A stretch of DNA of 64,000 nucleotides from Chamaelirium japonicum (GCA_947650365.1 OX393551.1:3850001-3914000), one strand, 5' to 3'. Shown: positions 31,878 to 44,640, numbered from the stretch's first letter. Notes: generated by a model from the letters alone, not told the origin. Program-made: numbers and translations.

Positions 31878-33660
31878 ATGGCGAGAACGAAACATCAGGG
31901 TCAACCAGAAGGAAGTAACACTCAATAACAAGCTCGTCCTGAGACTCGTTCAATGAGTCAAAGGCTCAACTTCGGACAGCCCCTTGCTGTCCCCGAGATG
32001 GGGGTTCGCTCAGGGAGTGGGAGATCTGTCGATCGACCGATCGCCTAGCCCGCACGACAATCGATTGGGCAAACTGCCCCTGCTCCTGCTGAAGACCCTC
32101 CATCGACCTATCAAATCTCTGCGGGTCGACTACCAATTGCTTCAATTTGCAAAACAAAACGCCACCCTCACCGCAGAGAGGGACGCCCTCAAGAAGGCAG
32201 CCTCCGAGGCTGGAATTGCTCTACCTATCCCCTCTACTAACAAGAGGGTCGAACTTCCACGACCATCAATCCACTCCGAGCAACGGAGGTCAATGGGCAC
32301 TGCTGCCCTCGAGAGGATCCGACGCGACCTAACTCCCTCTGCTGCTCCATGAAAGCAGAGTGTTTGGGATCGCCTCGACGACGAGTCCTCGTAATCCTCT
32401 TCTGGTCGCAACTGCGATAGGAAGGCTCCTTCAAAGCCCGATATACCAAGAAGACACCAGATGAAGGGTGCTCCCTCAAAGAGTAGAGTCTCCCCTTCTA
32501 TTCCACTCCAATGTTGACTCGGATCGGACCTTCGCCACCGACTCCAACCTGCTGATATTCAGAGGCCTGGACAAGACCTCTCGATTCTGCCTCTCGGTCT
32601 ACATCCAATTCGGGGGCATGGTCGTAGAGATGGGTACTCCTCTGCCGGACCTCTCTATCGGAGTTTGTTCGAGTCAACATTCCCAAGGGGATGGAGAACT
32701 CCCACTCTTCCCAAATTCAATTGCATCAGAGGAGATCCAACTCTCCATATACTTGCCTTCAAGCAAGCCTTGACACCGCACGAAGAAGAGAACAACGTGC
32801 TTTGTCGCACTTTCGCCGGGAGTCTCGATGAGCCATCACTCGATTGGTATCATAATCTCTGAGCTAGGTCCATCACCCAGTTCGGTGTTTTGGCTAACCT
32901 CTTCGTGCAGCATTATCAACTCAATCTGAAGCCAGAAAAGAAGCTCGACTCCCTCTATCGGCTAAGGATGGGTGCTGACGAGACTCTCCGCAGTTTCACA
33001 AGGAGATTTCGCAACGAGCATGCTGCCCTCTCTGGAAGACATCTGGATGATGAAGCCATCATGTTGGCTTTCCAGAACGCCCTCCGCTTCGATCTACACA
33101 TCTACAACGACTTCATTCGCAATCCCCCTCCTTCCCTGGGTTCAATGTTTGATCGAATTCAGAGGGAGATTGAGGTTGAAGATGATCAAGTGGCCCGAAA
33201 GGGGCAAGAGTCAAAGTGAAGGCCTGCGGAGAGAGAGGCTCCGAAGTATGCTGCCAAAGCTCACAACGCTGAGGCAGCAGCCCCCCCTGCCAATAAGCGA
33301 TCGAAGAACGATGGAAGACGATCTCCGACGAAGACCACTTTCACCGAGTGGAATTTACCGGTCGAACAGATCCTCGACCGCATTCAACACGAAGAATTCC
33401 TTCGAAGGCCCAATCCGCTTCAGCCAAACACTAAATTCACGGCGGACAAAACAGTTTATTGCGACTTCCACCAAAGTCACGGTCATTCCACCGATCGGTG
33501 CTACCGGCTAAAATTTTATCTCGAAGATTTTCTGCGAGAGGGCCATCTACAAGAGTTCACCAAAGAAGGGCAAGATCAACGCCGATCCTCTGTAAAGGGG
33601 AAAGAATCTTGCTGGGTCTATCAAATCTCTTCTAACCGATCTCCTCTTACTGTAAATGCC
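31878..33660 (+). pseudogene. Gypsy 2 gag region
   Basis: Begins MARTKHQGQPEGS. The capsid core includes LFVQHYQLNLKPEKKLDSLY, RFRNEHAALSGRHLDDEAI and HIYNDFIRNPPPSL. A zinc-knuckle-like YCDFHQSHGHSTDRCYRLK lies near 33450-33510. Broken in several places. Confidence 0.8.
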
Positions 33661-33859
33661 AACGTCTTCGGCATTCATGGATCATTGCACAATCAAGTGG
33701 TGACGGGGAAAGAAGTTGATCGGCAGGTTCGTCGTATCTTCCATGTTCGTGCTGCGGCGAACAAAGAAGACACATGGATCGAGAAGCCTATCGAGGGTTT
33801 AGCTTGGTCCTCCATCATCTTCAACGACTCAGACCTTCAAGGAGTTCATACTCTACATC

Positions 33860-34210
33860 GAGACCCCCTGGTCCTAAAGCTCCTTGTTGATGGAAGCACT
33901 GTCAATCGAATCCTCATCGACACCGGAAGCTCCATCGACATCATGTTCTCAGACTGCTTCAAACGTCTGGGACATAAATATTCGACCCTTGATGTCGTCA
34001 CAACGGTGATTACTGGTTTCAACGGTGAGCAAAGCATCACTATGGGCGAGTCAAGGTTCACTCTCGATCTCAGCCGAGAGACTCGAGTCTCGGTGAGATT
34101 TGCTATCATCGAAGGAACATCCAGCTACAACGCCATTCTCGGGCGACCATTCCTCCACCAGATAAATGCCATCTCCTCTCCTTATCATCAACTCCTCAAA
34201 TTTGCAACGG
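33860..34210 (+). pseudogene. Gypsy 2 aspartic protease domain
   Basis: Active-site LIDTGSSIDIMF, then TVITGFNGEQSI and YNAILGRPFLHQ. Retropepsin-like, processes Gag-Pol. Confidence 0.85.
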
Positions 34211-34499
34211 GAGAAGGTATTGTCTGTATACGAGGAGATCAATAAGCCGGGAGATCGTGTGAAGCCGCAGCTGCAAAAACAGATCGTAAGATCAATATTG
34301 CCCCTCCAAAGCGGCCACGAGACGAAGCTGACCCCTCTTCCAAATAGCAATCAAAGGAGATTCCACTAATCGAGCCCTCACCAATCGAATAGGAAGCCTC
34401 ACCTTCAATTGAAGAAATTATCTCAATCAATATCGGCAGTGGAGATCTCCATCGACAAACATTTATTGGTACCGGTCTTAGCGACGCAGAAGCGCAAGA

Positions 34500-35420
34500 C
34501 ATGGTATCCTTCCTTCAATCCAATATCGACGTCTTCACCTGGTGTTTTGAAGACATGCCAGGGATCAATCCAGATGATGCCTGCCACCGGCTCGCTATCA
34601 AAGAAGAAGTGAAACCCATCAAGCAAAAGCCACGCACAATACGACCAGAACTACAAATTGCAGTTCAAGAAGAGATCAGTAAACTACTCGCGACAGGCTT
34701 CATCCGTGAAGTAGAGTATCCTACTTGGATCTCCAATATAGTTGCTGTTCCAAAGAAGAACGGGAAGGTCAGAGTGTGCATTGACTTCACCAACCTCAAT
34801 AAGGCTTGTCCCAAAGATCCATTTCCCATGCCAAGGATAGATAGACTCGTCGATGCCACTGCTGGCCACGAGTTACTATCTTTCATGGATGGATACTCTG
34901 GGTACAATCAAATTCCGCTCCACTCTGATGATCAAGAGAAGACATGCTTTGTGACTAGCCGGGGTCTTTACTGCTATAATGTAATGCCATTTGGTCTCAA
35001 AAATGCTGGCTCTACCTATCAAAGGTTAGTCACAAAGATATTCGAAGATCAGATCGGTTGCAACGTCGAAGTCTATGTCGACGATCTCCTCACAAAGAGC
35101 TCCACTCGAGGAAAACATCTATCCGATCTGGCAAAAACCTTTCAAGTCCTTCAGAAGTACCGTATGAAGCTTAATCCAGCCAAGTGTGCTTTCGGAGTTC
35201 AATCGGGCAAATTCCTGGGTCATCTTGTGACCAGGAGGGGCATTGAAGCCAACCCCGACCAAATTCGAGCTATCCTTGACATGCCATCAGCTACGAATCG
35301 AAAGGAAGTTCAACGCCTCACTGGAAGGTTGGCAGCCCTCAATCGGTTCATCTCGAAGTCTTCTGACAAATGCAAACCACTCTTCGACAAGCTACGAAAG
35401 GCGGATACATCTGGATAGGG
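34500..35420 (+). pseudogene. Gypsy 2 reverse transcriptase domain
   Basis: YPTWISNIVAVPKKNGKVR, CIDFTNLNKACPKDPFPMP, YNVMPFGLKNAGSTYQ, YVDDLLTKS and FLGHLVTRRGIEANP, in family order. Confidence 0.9.
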
Positions 35421-35439
35421 TCCAATTTGCGAAGAAGCT

Positions 35440-35870
35440 TTCCAAGACATCAAGAAATATCTGGTGCAAGCCCCTATCCTGACGGCTCCACTTCCAAAAG
35501 AAGATCTAGGGCTCTACCTCGCTGTCACCGATCAAGCAATCAGTGCGGTCCTAGTCAGCAGAAAAGAAGGCATCGAGCATCCAATCTACTACATCAGCCA
35601 TACTCTTCTTCCGGCTGAGTCTCGTTATTCAAAAACTGAGAAGGTCATTCTGGCCTTGCTCACTGCATCACGTCGCCTCCAACCCTACTTTGTCTCTCAT
35701 CAGATCACTGTCATTTCAGAACACCCACTCAAAGATATCGTTGACAAAGCTGGTCGAGCTGGTCGAATGACTAAATGGGTAATCGAAATGAGCGCTCTGG
35801 GGATTCAATTCGAATCTCACACTTCCATCAAAGGTCAGGCCATTGCTGATTTTCTAGCTGACTTTCCGGT
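35440..35870 (+). pseudogene. Gypsy 2 first RNase H domain
   Basis: PLPKEDLGLYLAVTDQAIS, YYISHTLLPAESRYSKTEK, VISEHPLKDIVD. Confidence 0.82.
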
Positions 35871-35984
35871 TGAAGACCCCATCACTTGGGAAGAAGATAT
35901 CGATATGCGCTTAGAAGATGAAGCTGATCCTCCGATCAATCTTGCAACAAAAATCGATCCGAGCCTCGAGGCTATTGCCACAAC

Positions 35985-36375
35985 TCCTCCATGGAAGCTT
36001 TATACTGATGGAGCTTCAAGTGTGATCGGTTCGGGAACTGGGATAGTCTTGGTATCCCCCGAACTTGATCATCTCCAGAAGGCCACTCTCCTCGGGTTCA
36101 ATGCCACCAACAACGAAGCCGAATACGAAGCACTCATTTCCGGACTCGAAATGGTTGAATCCCTAGGGGTAGATCGAATCATCGTCTACAGCGATTTCCA
36201 GCTGATCATAAGGCAAATCAATGAAGAGTACACAGCTCGTGAAGAGAGAATGCAATTCTACTTGGCCTTAGTACGACGTCTTCAACAACGTTTTACTAAT
36301 ACTGAATTCGTTCAAATCCTAAAAGCAGAGAATCGAGAAGCAGATGCCTTAGCAAATGCTGCCTCTGTTCATGGA
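35985..36375 (+). pseudogene. Gypsy 2 second (archaeal-type) RNase H domain
   Basis: LYTDGASSVIGSGTGIVL, NNEAEYEALISGLEM, VYSDFQLIIRQI and READALANAAS. Marks the Tat lineage. Confidence 0.87.
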
Positions 36376-36689
36376 GACTCACTCGGAGAAAGACAAATAC
36401 AAATCAATTATCAAGAAGTGCCCAAGACTACCCCTGAACAACAGATCCTTGCTACTACAAAAAGATCTGGGGGTGGAGTTCAACTGACATTGAACCTCAC
36501 TACTACAAGTGAGCTGGGGGATTGGAGACGGCCAATTTTTGACTTCTTCAAAAACGACAAAATGCCAGAAGATCCAACTCAAGCCCGAAAACTTCAAAGA
36601 AAGCTTCGATGCTATACCATTCAAGGAGAAGATCTATACTTCAAATCTCACAATGGGGTGTTCCTCAAATGTATTGGCCCTGAACAAGC

Positions 36690-37757
36690 AAAGGCAATCC
36701 TGATTGATATCCACTCTGGAGCCTGCGGGAACCATTCGGGAGGAAGATCACTTGAAGCTAAGACAAAATTACAAGGTTACTACTGGCCAACAATGGCAAG
36801 GGATGCTCACCAACTCGTTCAAAGATGCGAGCCATGCCAACGACACGCTCGAGCTATCCATCTCCCTGCAGATGAGCTTCACCAATTGTCGAGTCCGTGG
36901 CCTTTCCATCAATGGGGGTTGGACTTCTTGGGTCCCTTTCCTCCAACCCCGAGCAAGAAGAAGTATCTACTGCTGGCAACAGATTACTTCACCAAATGGG
37001 TTGAAGCTGTGCCACTCTTTCAAGAGACCGATGATGAAGTGATCAAATTTATTCGGCACAACATCTTCTCAAGGTTTGGTACACCGCAAGTTCTAGTTGC
37101 TGACAATGGAGCTCAATTTGACTCCGACAAATTCTGAGAATTCTGCCTGAACAACGGAATCAAACTCTTTTATTCAACTCCAAGATATCCTCAATGCAAT
37201 GGTCAAGCTGAAGCCTCCAATAGAGCTATTCTTGGTATACTCAAGAAGAAACTCAACAACAAGAAAGGATTGTGGGAACAAGTCCTGCCTGAAGTTCTTT
37301 GGGGATATCGCACAACTCCGAGAAGATCCACAGGGTTCTCACCTTTCCGTCTGACATATGGATCGGAAGCAGTACTCCCGACAGAGAATATATCAAATAC
37401 TTTGAAGACCAGGGCAGTTGAAGAAGGGATCAATGAAGAGCTTCGCGTTGATGATCTGGATTTCTCTGAAGAATTAAGAGATCAAGCATCCCTTCGTGTG
37501 GCCAAGTATCAACAAAAGATCAAGCAAGCCAACGATCTAAAAGTCTACAAACGGTAATTCCCAATTGGTAGTCTGGTCCTCAGAGCAGTCTTCTACAACA
37601 CGAAGGAGCACAGCAGCGGGAAACTTGCTCCCAACTGGGAAGGACCCTACATTGTGGAATCAGTAGGAGGCAAAGGGTCTTACCGACTGATTTCACCAGA
37701 AGGAGAAAGACTGCCATGGGCTTGGAATGCTAGGCACCTCAAATTGTTCTATCCATG
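36690..37757 (+). pseudogene. Gypsy 2 integrase domain
   Basis: Zinc finger HSGACGNHSGGR ... CEPCQRHA, core WGLDFLGPFPPTPSKKKY, ATDYFTKWVEAVPLF, VADNGAQFDS, then GYRTTPRRSTGFSPF. The C-terminal NWEGPYIVE-type segment ends near 37757. Confidence 0.87.
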
Positions 37758-37869
37758 ATGTAAATACCATGATGAATAAAGTTCTCTTTCAAATGTTCAA
37801 GTGTGCAAATGTTCAGCTTTTCAATTCAAGTTCTAAAGCAGTTTCAAATCGTCTACATTCAAATTACCA

Positions 37870-38225
37870 GGTCGTTTAACAAGTTTGGGTGTTTGAGTTG
37901 CGACTCAACCCCTTACAGGCAAATGTTAAAACGGTTTCGGGTTGTGCTACAACACAACCTTCAAATTACTACGTCTATTTAACAGGTTTGGGAGTTTTGT
38001 GTTGCGACACTAACCCTTACTTACAACTGTTAAATGACTTTCAATTACAAATTCAAATGACCTTCAATTTCAAATTCAATATCGTCTAACAGGTTTGGGT
38101 GCTTGAGTTGCGACTCATCCCCTCACATATAAATGTTAACGATTTCAAGTTGCGTTGCAACAACCTTCAATTTTTGAGTTACTTAACAAGTTCGGGTGAT
38201 TGAGTTGTAACTCGACCCCTTATTT
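37870..38225 (+). repeat. Four ~105-bp repeats after gypsy 2 integrase, each with a hairpin
   Basis: Each has aacaggtttgggtg-like sequence then a small stem-loop: TTGAGTtgcgACTCAA (37893), TTGTGTtgcgACACTAA (37998), TTGAGTtgcgACTCAT (38103), TTGAGTtgtaACTCGA (~38200). The spacing is 105, 105 and 97. Stem changes are partly compensatory. Confidence 0.75.
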
Positions 38226-38399
38226 TCAAGTATATGAATACTCAATCAGTCCAATAACATTCCAGAACTCAACATTCAAAGGATTCAAATACCAGAGGCA
38301 TTCAATTTCGAACAACCAAAAAGATATCTTTATTATAAAAAAGGATCGAATACAAACAATGAGCTCTTGTGTGAAGAGTTTACAGGTATAACAAGCAAA

Positions 38400-41291
38400 A
38401 AAGAAGATAGAATACATCAGGGTTTCACCACACTATGAGCACGCGACTTCTCTCTTTCAGATCCACCACGAGCTTTGCTCGCCACTGAAGCCTTGGAAGA
38501 TCGGACGCTGCTAGCATGGACCCTGAGGGCTTCCACCGCCTTCTCGGCCGTCTCCCTGTAACTCGTGCATTCAGCGCGCATATGATCCGGCTCCTTTTTT
38601 AGAGCCTCCTCCTTGGCAGCTGAGGCTGTCTTCTTAGCAGCAAGAGCAGCATCCCTTGCAGCAAGTTCAGCCTCCAACTCCTTTATTCGGGTCACGCGAT
38701 CAAAGGATAAGTTCTCCATCTTGAAAAATCGATTCTTCAACTCCTCGATCTCGTGACCCCGGGCCTCGTATCCGTTCTGCCAGCCCTTGCTCTCGAGCTT
38801 CTCCTTGCGAAGAGCCTCGATCTTGGCTTTCAAGGCCTCCTTCTTGGAGAAGAGAAGTTCCCTCAGCTTGTCTTTCTCTTCGTTTGCAGCCTCCAATTCA
38901 GCAGTCAAACGAGATACTTCAGATGAAGCTTCTCGTTCTCCTGCCTTCCTGAAGAGCTTGCTCGCGAATTTCAAAACTGCTGAGTTCTGCAAAGAAACAA
39001 AAGAGTTAGAATTATTTTGAAGATACAACTCAAATGATCGATCAAACAGATGCACATACCACTACTTCAAGCCTGCCAAAGGCTTCATCCAGAGTAGCCT
39101 CCGGAAGGTTACAGAGCTTCTGGATTATAGCTGTTGGGTGGTTGATGTCAACCTCACCCAAGTTCTTTATTTTCTGAGTCGAGCCAGCAGGCGTACCTAC
39201 AATCAACAAAAGTTCAAAGAGTTAGAATAAATTCAAACTTCGAAGGCAAGGCAATCAAGGTAAATTAATACAGATACCTGAGACATCGACTCGAGGAGCC
39301 TTTCCCTTCACACGGTCGGAGCTCTTACCCCGAGGGGTCGACTTCTCCTTAGTGGGAGTTAGCTCTGGCTGGGGTTGGGGAGCCCCATCGCCCACACGGC
39401 TCTCCCTCTCCAAGTGAATAGGAGAAGGAGCACCCTGGGGAGGTGAGACACCCCCTTCCTCTTGCTGCCCGCTTGGCTGATCGAGCCCCGCCATGAGAGC
39501 AGCCACCTCCTCAGCCAAAGAGCGCGAGGGGGGTAGAGGTTGCTCAACCTCCAAACCCCCACTCGTAGTCGCTCCTTCGATACGAGGAACTTCGGGAGGT
39601 ATTTGATCGAGTGGCGTGGGGTTGCTTCCAACCCCACCACTCCCCGAGAATTTGATATTCAAGTGCATCGGGCGCTTCTTCAACTCCTCGAAGTGGTAGG
39701 CGGGAACCACCTTGTGGCCGTCGCCCTCCGCATCCATAACCCCCTCCATGCGACGGGCCTTAGCCTCATCGATGGGGATAGGCAGAGAGTCCTCTTCTTC
39801 TTCTGCACCACCAGTGGGGGTGGGAGGAAGGTCATCCCCACCACCCCCCTGTCCTTGGTCACCACCAGTGGGGGTGGGAGGAATTTCTTCCTCACCACCC
39901 CCATTTCCACCATCTCCATCAGTGGGGGTAGGAGGAAGATCATCCTCACCACCCCCATCTTCCTCATCATCGTCGTTGCCGCCGTTGCCGTTGCTGCCAT
40001 TTTCAGTATCTTCTTCCTCCTCCTCCTCGTCTTCCTTCTTCTTTTCTTCTTCTTCATCTTCCTCCTTCTTTTTTTGGTCCTCATCTTCCTTCTGCTTGAT
40101 GAGGATTTTCCTCTTCTTCTTCACTGGGCCCCGCTGTATCACCAACTTCTCCTCAGTGGTGGGCAATCGACGCCTCGCACCATAGGCCTTCTTCTCGATT
40201 CGAATCTTTCTGATAATCTTGCCAGACTGAGGATCCTCCTCGTAGTTTGAGTACAAGACTTCGTTGTCTTCGTATCTGGCCTGTGATCGGTGAAGGAGAT
40301 TGGCGTTACCATACCTGACTGGGCAGTTCAAAAACTGCTTCCATGATCTGGTACCGCAGGTCAACTCCAGGAACAGGTTGTCGATGGCCCCAACCCTCTC
40401 CAAAGGCAAAGCCAGCTCTCCTCCTGTATAGTACATCTTGATCTCCTTGTTCACGTCAGCGCAAGGAGTCTCTGGCACTGAGAGTGGAGTCCAGGCGCCA
40501 GCAACTGAGAGCGGCCACTTAGTGTATAGTTTGTCGGAAGCAACCGTGTCGGCGAGGGGGCGTAGAGCAGAAACCCCTGTCAGGTTGAAGAAAGGGCTGT
40601 CTTTCCTCGAAGCCCATCGGTAATGATAGAAAAAGTAGCCCAATTCGATCCGGCCCTCTTCGTCGTCCGGGATGCTGGAATAGCACTCCCTCAGCTCCTT
40701 CTGGAAATCGGATTCTACGCGGCAGAAGGTGTAGATTATTCTCCATGCATTGTCGGTGAGCTGTCCTGGGCAAAGGCCGGAGGTATTGAGCAACCTCGCG
40801 GCAAACGACAGTAGCGGAAGATGAAGTCCGCAATTCAGCTGGCCCACTGAGACCACTGTCCCCATCACCTGCTCCATGCTGGCAACGTTCACAAACACTG
40901 TCTGTTTGTCAATGCCAAAACCAGATAGAACCCCTGACAGTGACGGCCGGTTCTTCCCCTCTGTGAAGCACGCCAGTAGCTTTTGCCACTTTGCCCTCTT
41001 CGAGTCAGTGAGCTGACCACCTGTGTTGTAGACATAGGCAGGCTCCTCTGCAAGAGATATCAGAAGGCCCAAGACAAACTTCGCCTTCGGAACATGCTCC
41101 GGCCTTGATGGAGCAGAAGCGAATCCAACTCCAGTGTTTCTTTTGCCTAGTTGACCCAACTCCACGAGCACTGTTTTGCCCTTGCCGCGACCTTTGGGGG
41201 GGGATGATTCTTCAGCAATCTCCTTCCCCTTCCTCTTGGAAGGAACTGCGTTCTTCTTCAAACTGCCAGAAGACGCCATTTGACCGATCAA
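38400..41291 (-). CDS. Gypsy 2 antisense gene, unknown function
   Basis: Opposite to gag-pol. From an ATG at 41291 (a second at 41279, MASSGSLKKN) a long open block runs to ~39255: a basic Lys/Arg/Gly N-terminus, a globular part of ~330 residues (e.g. RIIYTFCRVESDFQKELREC), a basic stretch, a strongly acidic EEE/KKK/DDE segment, then three DDLPPTPT-type repeats and a Pro/Gly-rich tail. A further open block at ~39055-38417 is coiled-coil-prone (LTAELEAANEEKDKLRELLF) and ends Ser/Arg-rich. I do not recognise the globular part. The minus-strand relative at 63799-64000 encodes the same N-terminus. Antisense genes are known in Tat elements; role unknown. Confidence 0.7.
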
Positions 41292-41714
41292 AAGGAAACA
41301 GAGAACGAGAGATTGGGAGCAAAAGTTCTGGACTTCGAAAAATTTCTGAAAGCGTGAGGCGAAAATGACAACCAGAGAAGCTTAAGTATCTTGAGGGAAT
41401 TAGGCGCACAAATCGAGAAGACACGTGTCATCACTATATCAAATCGTGTGTTTTTGCAGGTACACGTGGCATCTATCCGTAGCAAGCGCAAAACCAGGCG
41501 AACCATCGGACCAGACGAAACGTCAGACCGCTGGTCCAAGTGAGCCACCGGTCCAAGCGAACCACCGGTCCAAGTGAACCGGACCGCCGGTTCAAAAAAC
41601 CCCATTCAGACAAACCAAAGATTCGAAACAGAAAGAATCAAACTCCATCAATGTTCAAAACTCTGCCCGAAGATCACGAAGAAGAATAGGCTATACTGCC
41701 GCCTCGAATGGGCA

Positions 41715-42720
41715 GGTTCAAAACTTAACCTCAACCAGTTGAATTTAACCGATCGGTCAGGCTTGACCGATCGATCAGATTCATACGATCGGTCGATTTT
41801 CTACTGGATCAAGCAAAAAACTTGGTTTTTTGCCCGATCACGCCAACCTTGACCGGTTGAATCTATCCGATCGGTCAGACTTGACCGATCGGTCAAATTC
41901 ATCTGATCGGTTGATTTTCTACTGGATCAGGCAAAAAACTTGGCTTTTTTCCCGATCCCGCCAACCTCGACCGGTTGAATTTAACCGATCAGTCAAATTT
42001 GACCGATCGGTCGAATTCCTACTGGATCAGGCAAAAAACTTAGTTTTTTGCCCGATCCCACCAACCTCAACCGGTTGAATTTAACCGATCAGTCAAATTT
42101 GACCGATCAGTCAAATTCAACCGATCGGTCGAATTTCTACTGGATCAGGCAAAAAACTTGGTTTTTTACCCGATCCCACCAAACTCGATCGGTTGAATTT
42201 AACCGATCGGTCAAACTTGACCGATCGGTCAAATTCAACCGATCGGTCGAATTTCTACAGGATCGGTCAGAAAACTGTGTTTTCTGACCGATCACACCAA
42301 ACTCGATCGGTTGAAATTAACCGATCGGTCAAACTTGACCGATCGGTCAAATTCAACCGATCGGTCGAATTTTTACTGGATCAGGCAAAAACTTGGTTTT
42401 TTGCCCGATCCCACCAAACTCGATCGATTGAATTTCTACTTGATCGGTCAGAAAACTGTGTTTTCTGACCGATCCCGCCAACCTCGACCGGTTGAAATTA
42501 ACCGATTGGTCAAATTTGACCGATCGGTCAAATTCAACCGATCAGTCGAATTTCTACTGGATCGGTCAGAAAATTATGTTTTCTGACCGATCATACCAAA
42601 CTCAACCGGTTGAAATTAACCGATCGGTCAAACATGACTGATCGGTCAAATTCAACCGATCGGTCAAACTTGACCGATCGGTCAATTTTGACCGATCAGT
42701 CAGAAGTTGACCGATGAAAT
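41715..42720 (+). repeat. 118-bp tandem array built on the palindrome GACCGATCGGTC (gypsy 2)
   Basis: About eight or nine imperfect units of ~118 bp (some ~100), each with several cgatcggtc words, a tttctactggatcaggcaaa phrase and a cttggttttttgcccgatc phrase. It lies between the start of the antisense gene (41291) and the 3' LTR. The same unit occurs inverted at 50325-50815 and 62350-63440. Confidence 0.92.
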
Positions 42721-42837
42721 TCTTATTTTCAAAAAAAAAAAAACACTAACACTCGACAAAAGCTCCTCTACTTGTGTAACAGGGGTCATCAACTTTGCAC
42801 CACGAATCCAAGCCAGCCAAAGTGACCTCTTAGCTAA

Positions 42838-42852
42838 CTTGGAGGGGGTAAC
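42838..42852 (+). other. Gypsy 2 polypurine tract
   Basis: CTTGGAGGGGGTAAC directly before the 3' LTR. Confidence 0.78.
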
Positions 42853-43565
42853 TGTGGGTGCAAATTTTGGCAAGAAATCTGCAAATCAGCGGGACCCACC
42901 GGCCCTGCCTGGTGGGCCCCCGAAGACTACAGCGGAACCCACCGGCCCTGCCTGGTGGGTCCCCAAAGACTACAGCGGGACCCACCGGCCCTGCCTGGTG
43001 GGCCCCCGAAGACTACAGCGGGACCCACCGGCCCTGCCTGGTGGGCCTAAGAGCCTGTGGAATCCCCCAGGAGATGGTAGTAGGGTTCACCAACTTTACC
43101 TGGAGGATCCCCAGATACGGCAGCAGAGACCGCCATTTACCCAGGAGTTCCTCCCCAGAAATCCTATAAATAGCAGAACCTTCGAATGTAAAAGGATCCG
43201 AAAAATCTGATTTCCACTTCTGAGATCTGATTTTCAGAACCCAGAGCTCTGGAATTTCTCAGCTTTCCCTCTTCCACCTCTTTTGATCTTCTTCTCTACT
43301 TTGAAGAGATCAGAGTGGTTTCAGTGATACTCGGTCTGTCGAGATCACTTCGATACAAGTGTTAGTGAATTCGGGTTGCTCCCTATAGCACGGAGACGTA
43401 GGCTTCGGCTGAACTCCGAGATCACATCTCTCGTGTCCAACTTTCTCTGTTTGCATATTGATAGCTCCAACTTCAATCGACAGATCGAACAACGATCTTT
43501 GACTCAAAACTTCAATTGACTGGTGCAGAGAAGTCTTCGGGTCGGCACGAAGATTTTCCCCCACA
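42853..43565 (+). repeat. Gypsy 2 3' LTR
   Basis: 713 bp, ~97.5% like the 5' LTR. TATAAATA at 43165-43172. Confidence 0.95.
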
Positions 43566-43570
43566 GTCCC
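43566..43570. repeat. Gypsy 2 target duplication, right copy
   Basis: gtccc, identical to 30991-30995. Confidence 0.9.
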
Positions 43571-44640
43571 AGCAATCAAGTTAGGTTAGGATTCCACTAA
43601 GTGATACTCATTTCTAGTTAATGTTTGATGGTAGTTTGAACTAATTATGATTTGGTTATGCCACCATTAGGTTGAGATCCGATAGAGGTTGTCGGATGTC
43701 CCTATTTGGCCAACATCGAAACCTATAATAAGATGAGGTCCACTATGACATTAGGCATCAAATTATGAATGAGGCGTCATGCTAGTGGAAGTCCTTTCTA
43801 CGTTGACCTTAGGCTAGGCTCCAAATCTTAGGATTATGAGCGGACTAGTGAAGTATCGGGACCCTTGTAATCTATCTAATGTGATCCTTGCAAGAAAGGC
43901 GAAAGCTGAGTATTCAAGGTAGGGACTATGATATTTTTCAAGGATACTAATGCTTTGCGGGAAGATTTGTAATCATAGTGGGAGCACGGTAAACCAGGGT
44001 CTAGGTCTAGAAGGTCGTAACCTTTTTAGATATATATAAAACTTTATAAAGGAGGGATGTATAAGAGGTTCTCTCCAAAGGGGAGCCCCTGGCCTCTATA
44101 ATTAACCGGTTAAGGGTCTGGTGGGAGGTACACAGTTCGATATTCCTACCGGGTGAGAGCTGTGTTTCCTTTCATGCTGGTTCGCCTAGTGATTTTCTTC
44201 CGGACATGGAAGATGCCGGTGGTAGTGGGTGACGGTTTTTTCCTGCACCATAGGGATCTATGAACTTCCCTACTGACACCATCTAGATTTATGGGAAGCA
44301 TCTGAAAGCTTATGTGAAACCGCCATTACTGCCTATGGCGGTCACATAAAGCTAGCTAAAAGGAGACTGTGAGGTCTTTCAGTTTACCGTGGGTAATTCT
44401 GATGAAGACTAGGTCGTAAACACGCCGTTGGCAGAAGCGGTTGCATGCTATCACCGAGATGCTGTCTCCAATTCGAAGCTGATAGTCTCAGTGCTCAAGC
44501 CTAGGGAATTTTGATTCCTGGATGTGTCCACTGGAGGTGGTGAAGACATAACGAATGGAGTAAATATTATCTATTTTTAAATTCTATAAAATAGATTGTA
44601 GTAGACCCTAATTTTTTCTTTGAACCATTGTTTACAGAAA
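43571..44640 (+). other. Copia leader, right part
   Basis: Non-coding sequence resuming the copia leader after gypsy 2. No long frame. Gag starts at 44641. Confidence 0.6.

Larger units (their letters stand above)
30996..43565 (+). mobile_element. Gypsy element 2: Ty3/gypsy, Tat lineage, 12.6 kb, nested in copia
   Basis: LTRs 30996-31709 and 42853-43565 begin TGTGGGTG and end CCCCCACA. Target duplication gtccc is exact. Plus-strand gag, protease, reverse transcriptase, RNase H, second RNase H and integrase are in Ty3/gypsy order. A large antisense gene and a palindromic 118-bp array precede the 3' LTR. Structurally complete; gag-pol has several breaks. LTRs differ at about 18 of 714 positions by eye (~2.5%), so roughly a million years at common plant rates. 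Confidence 0.95.

Noticed and set aside
41574-42720. Series of ~80-90 residue frames reading DRSNLTDRSNSTDRSN
   Set aside because: Translation of the 118-bp palindromic array; not a protein.
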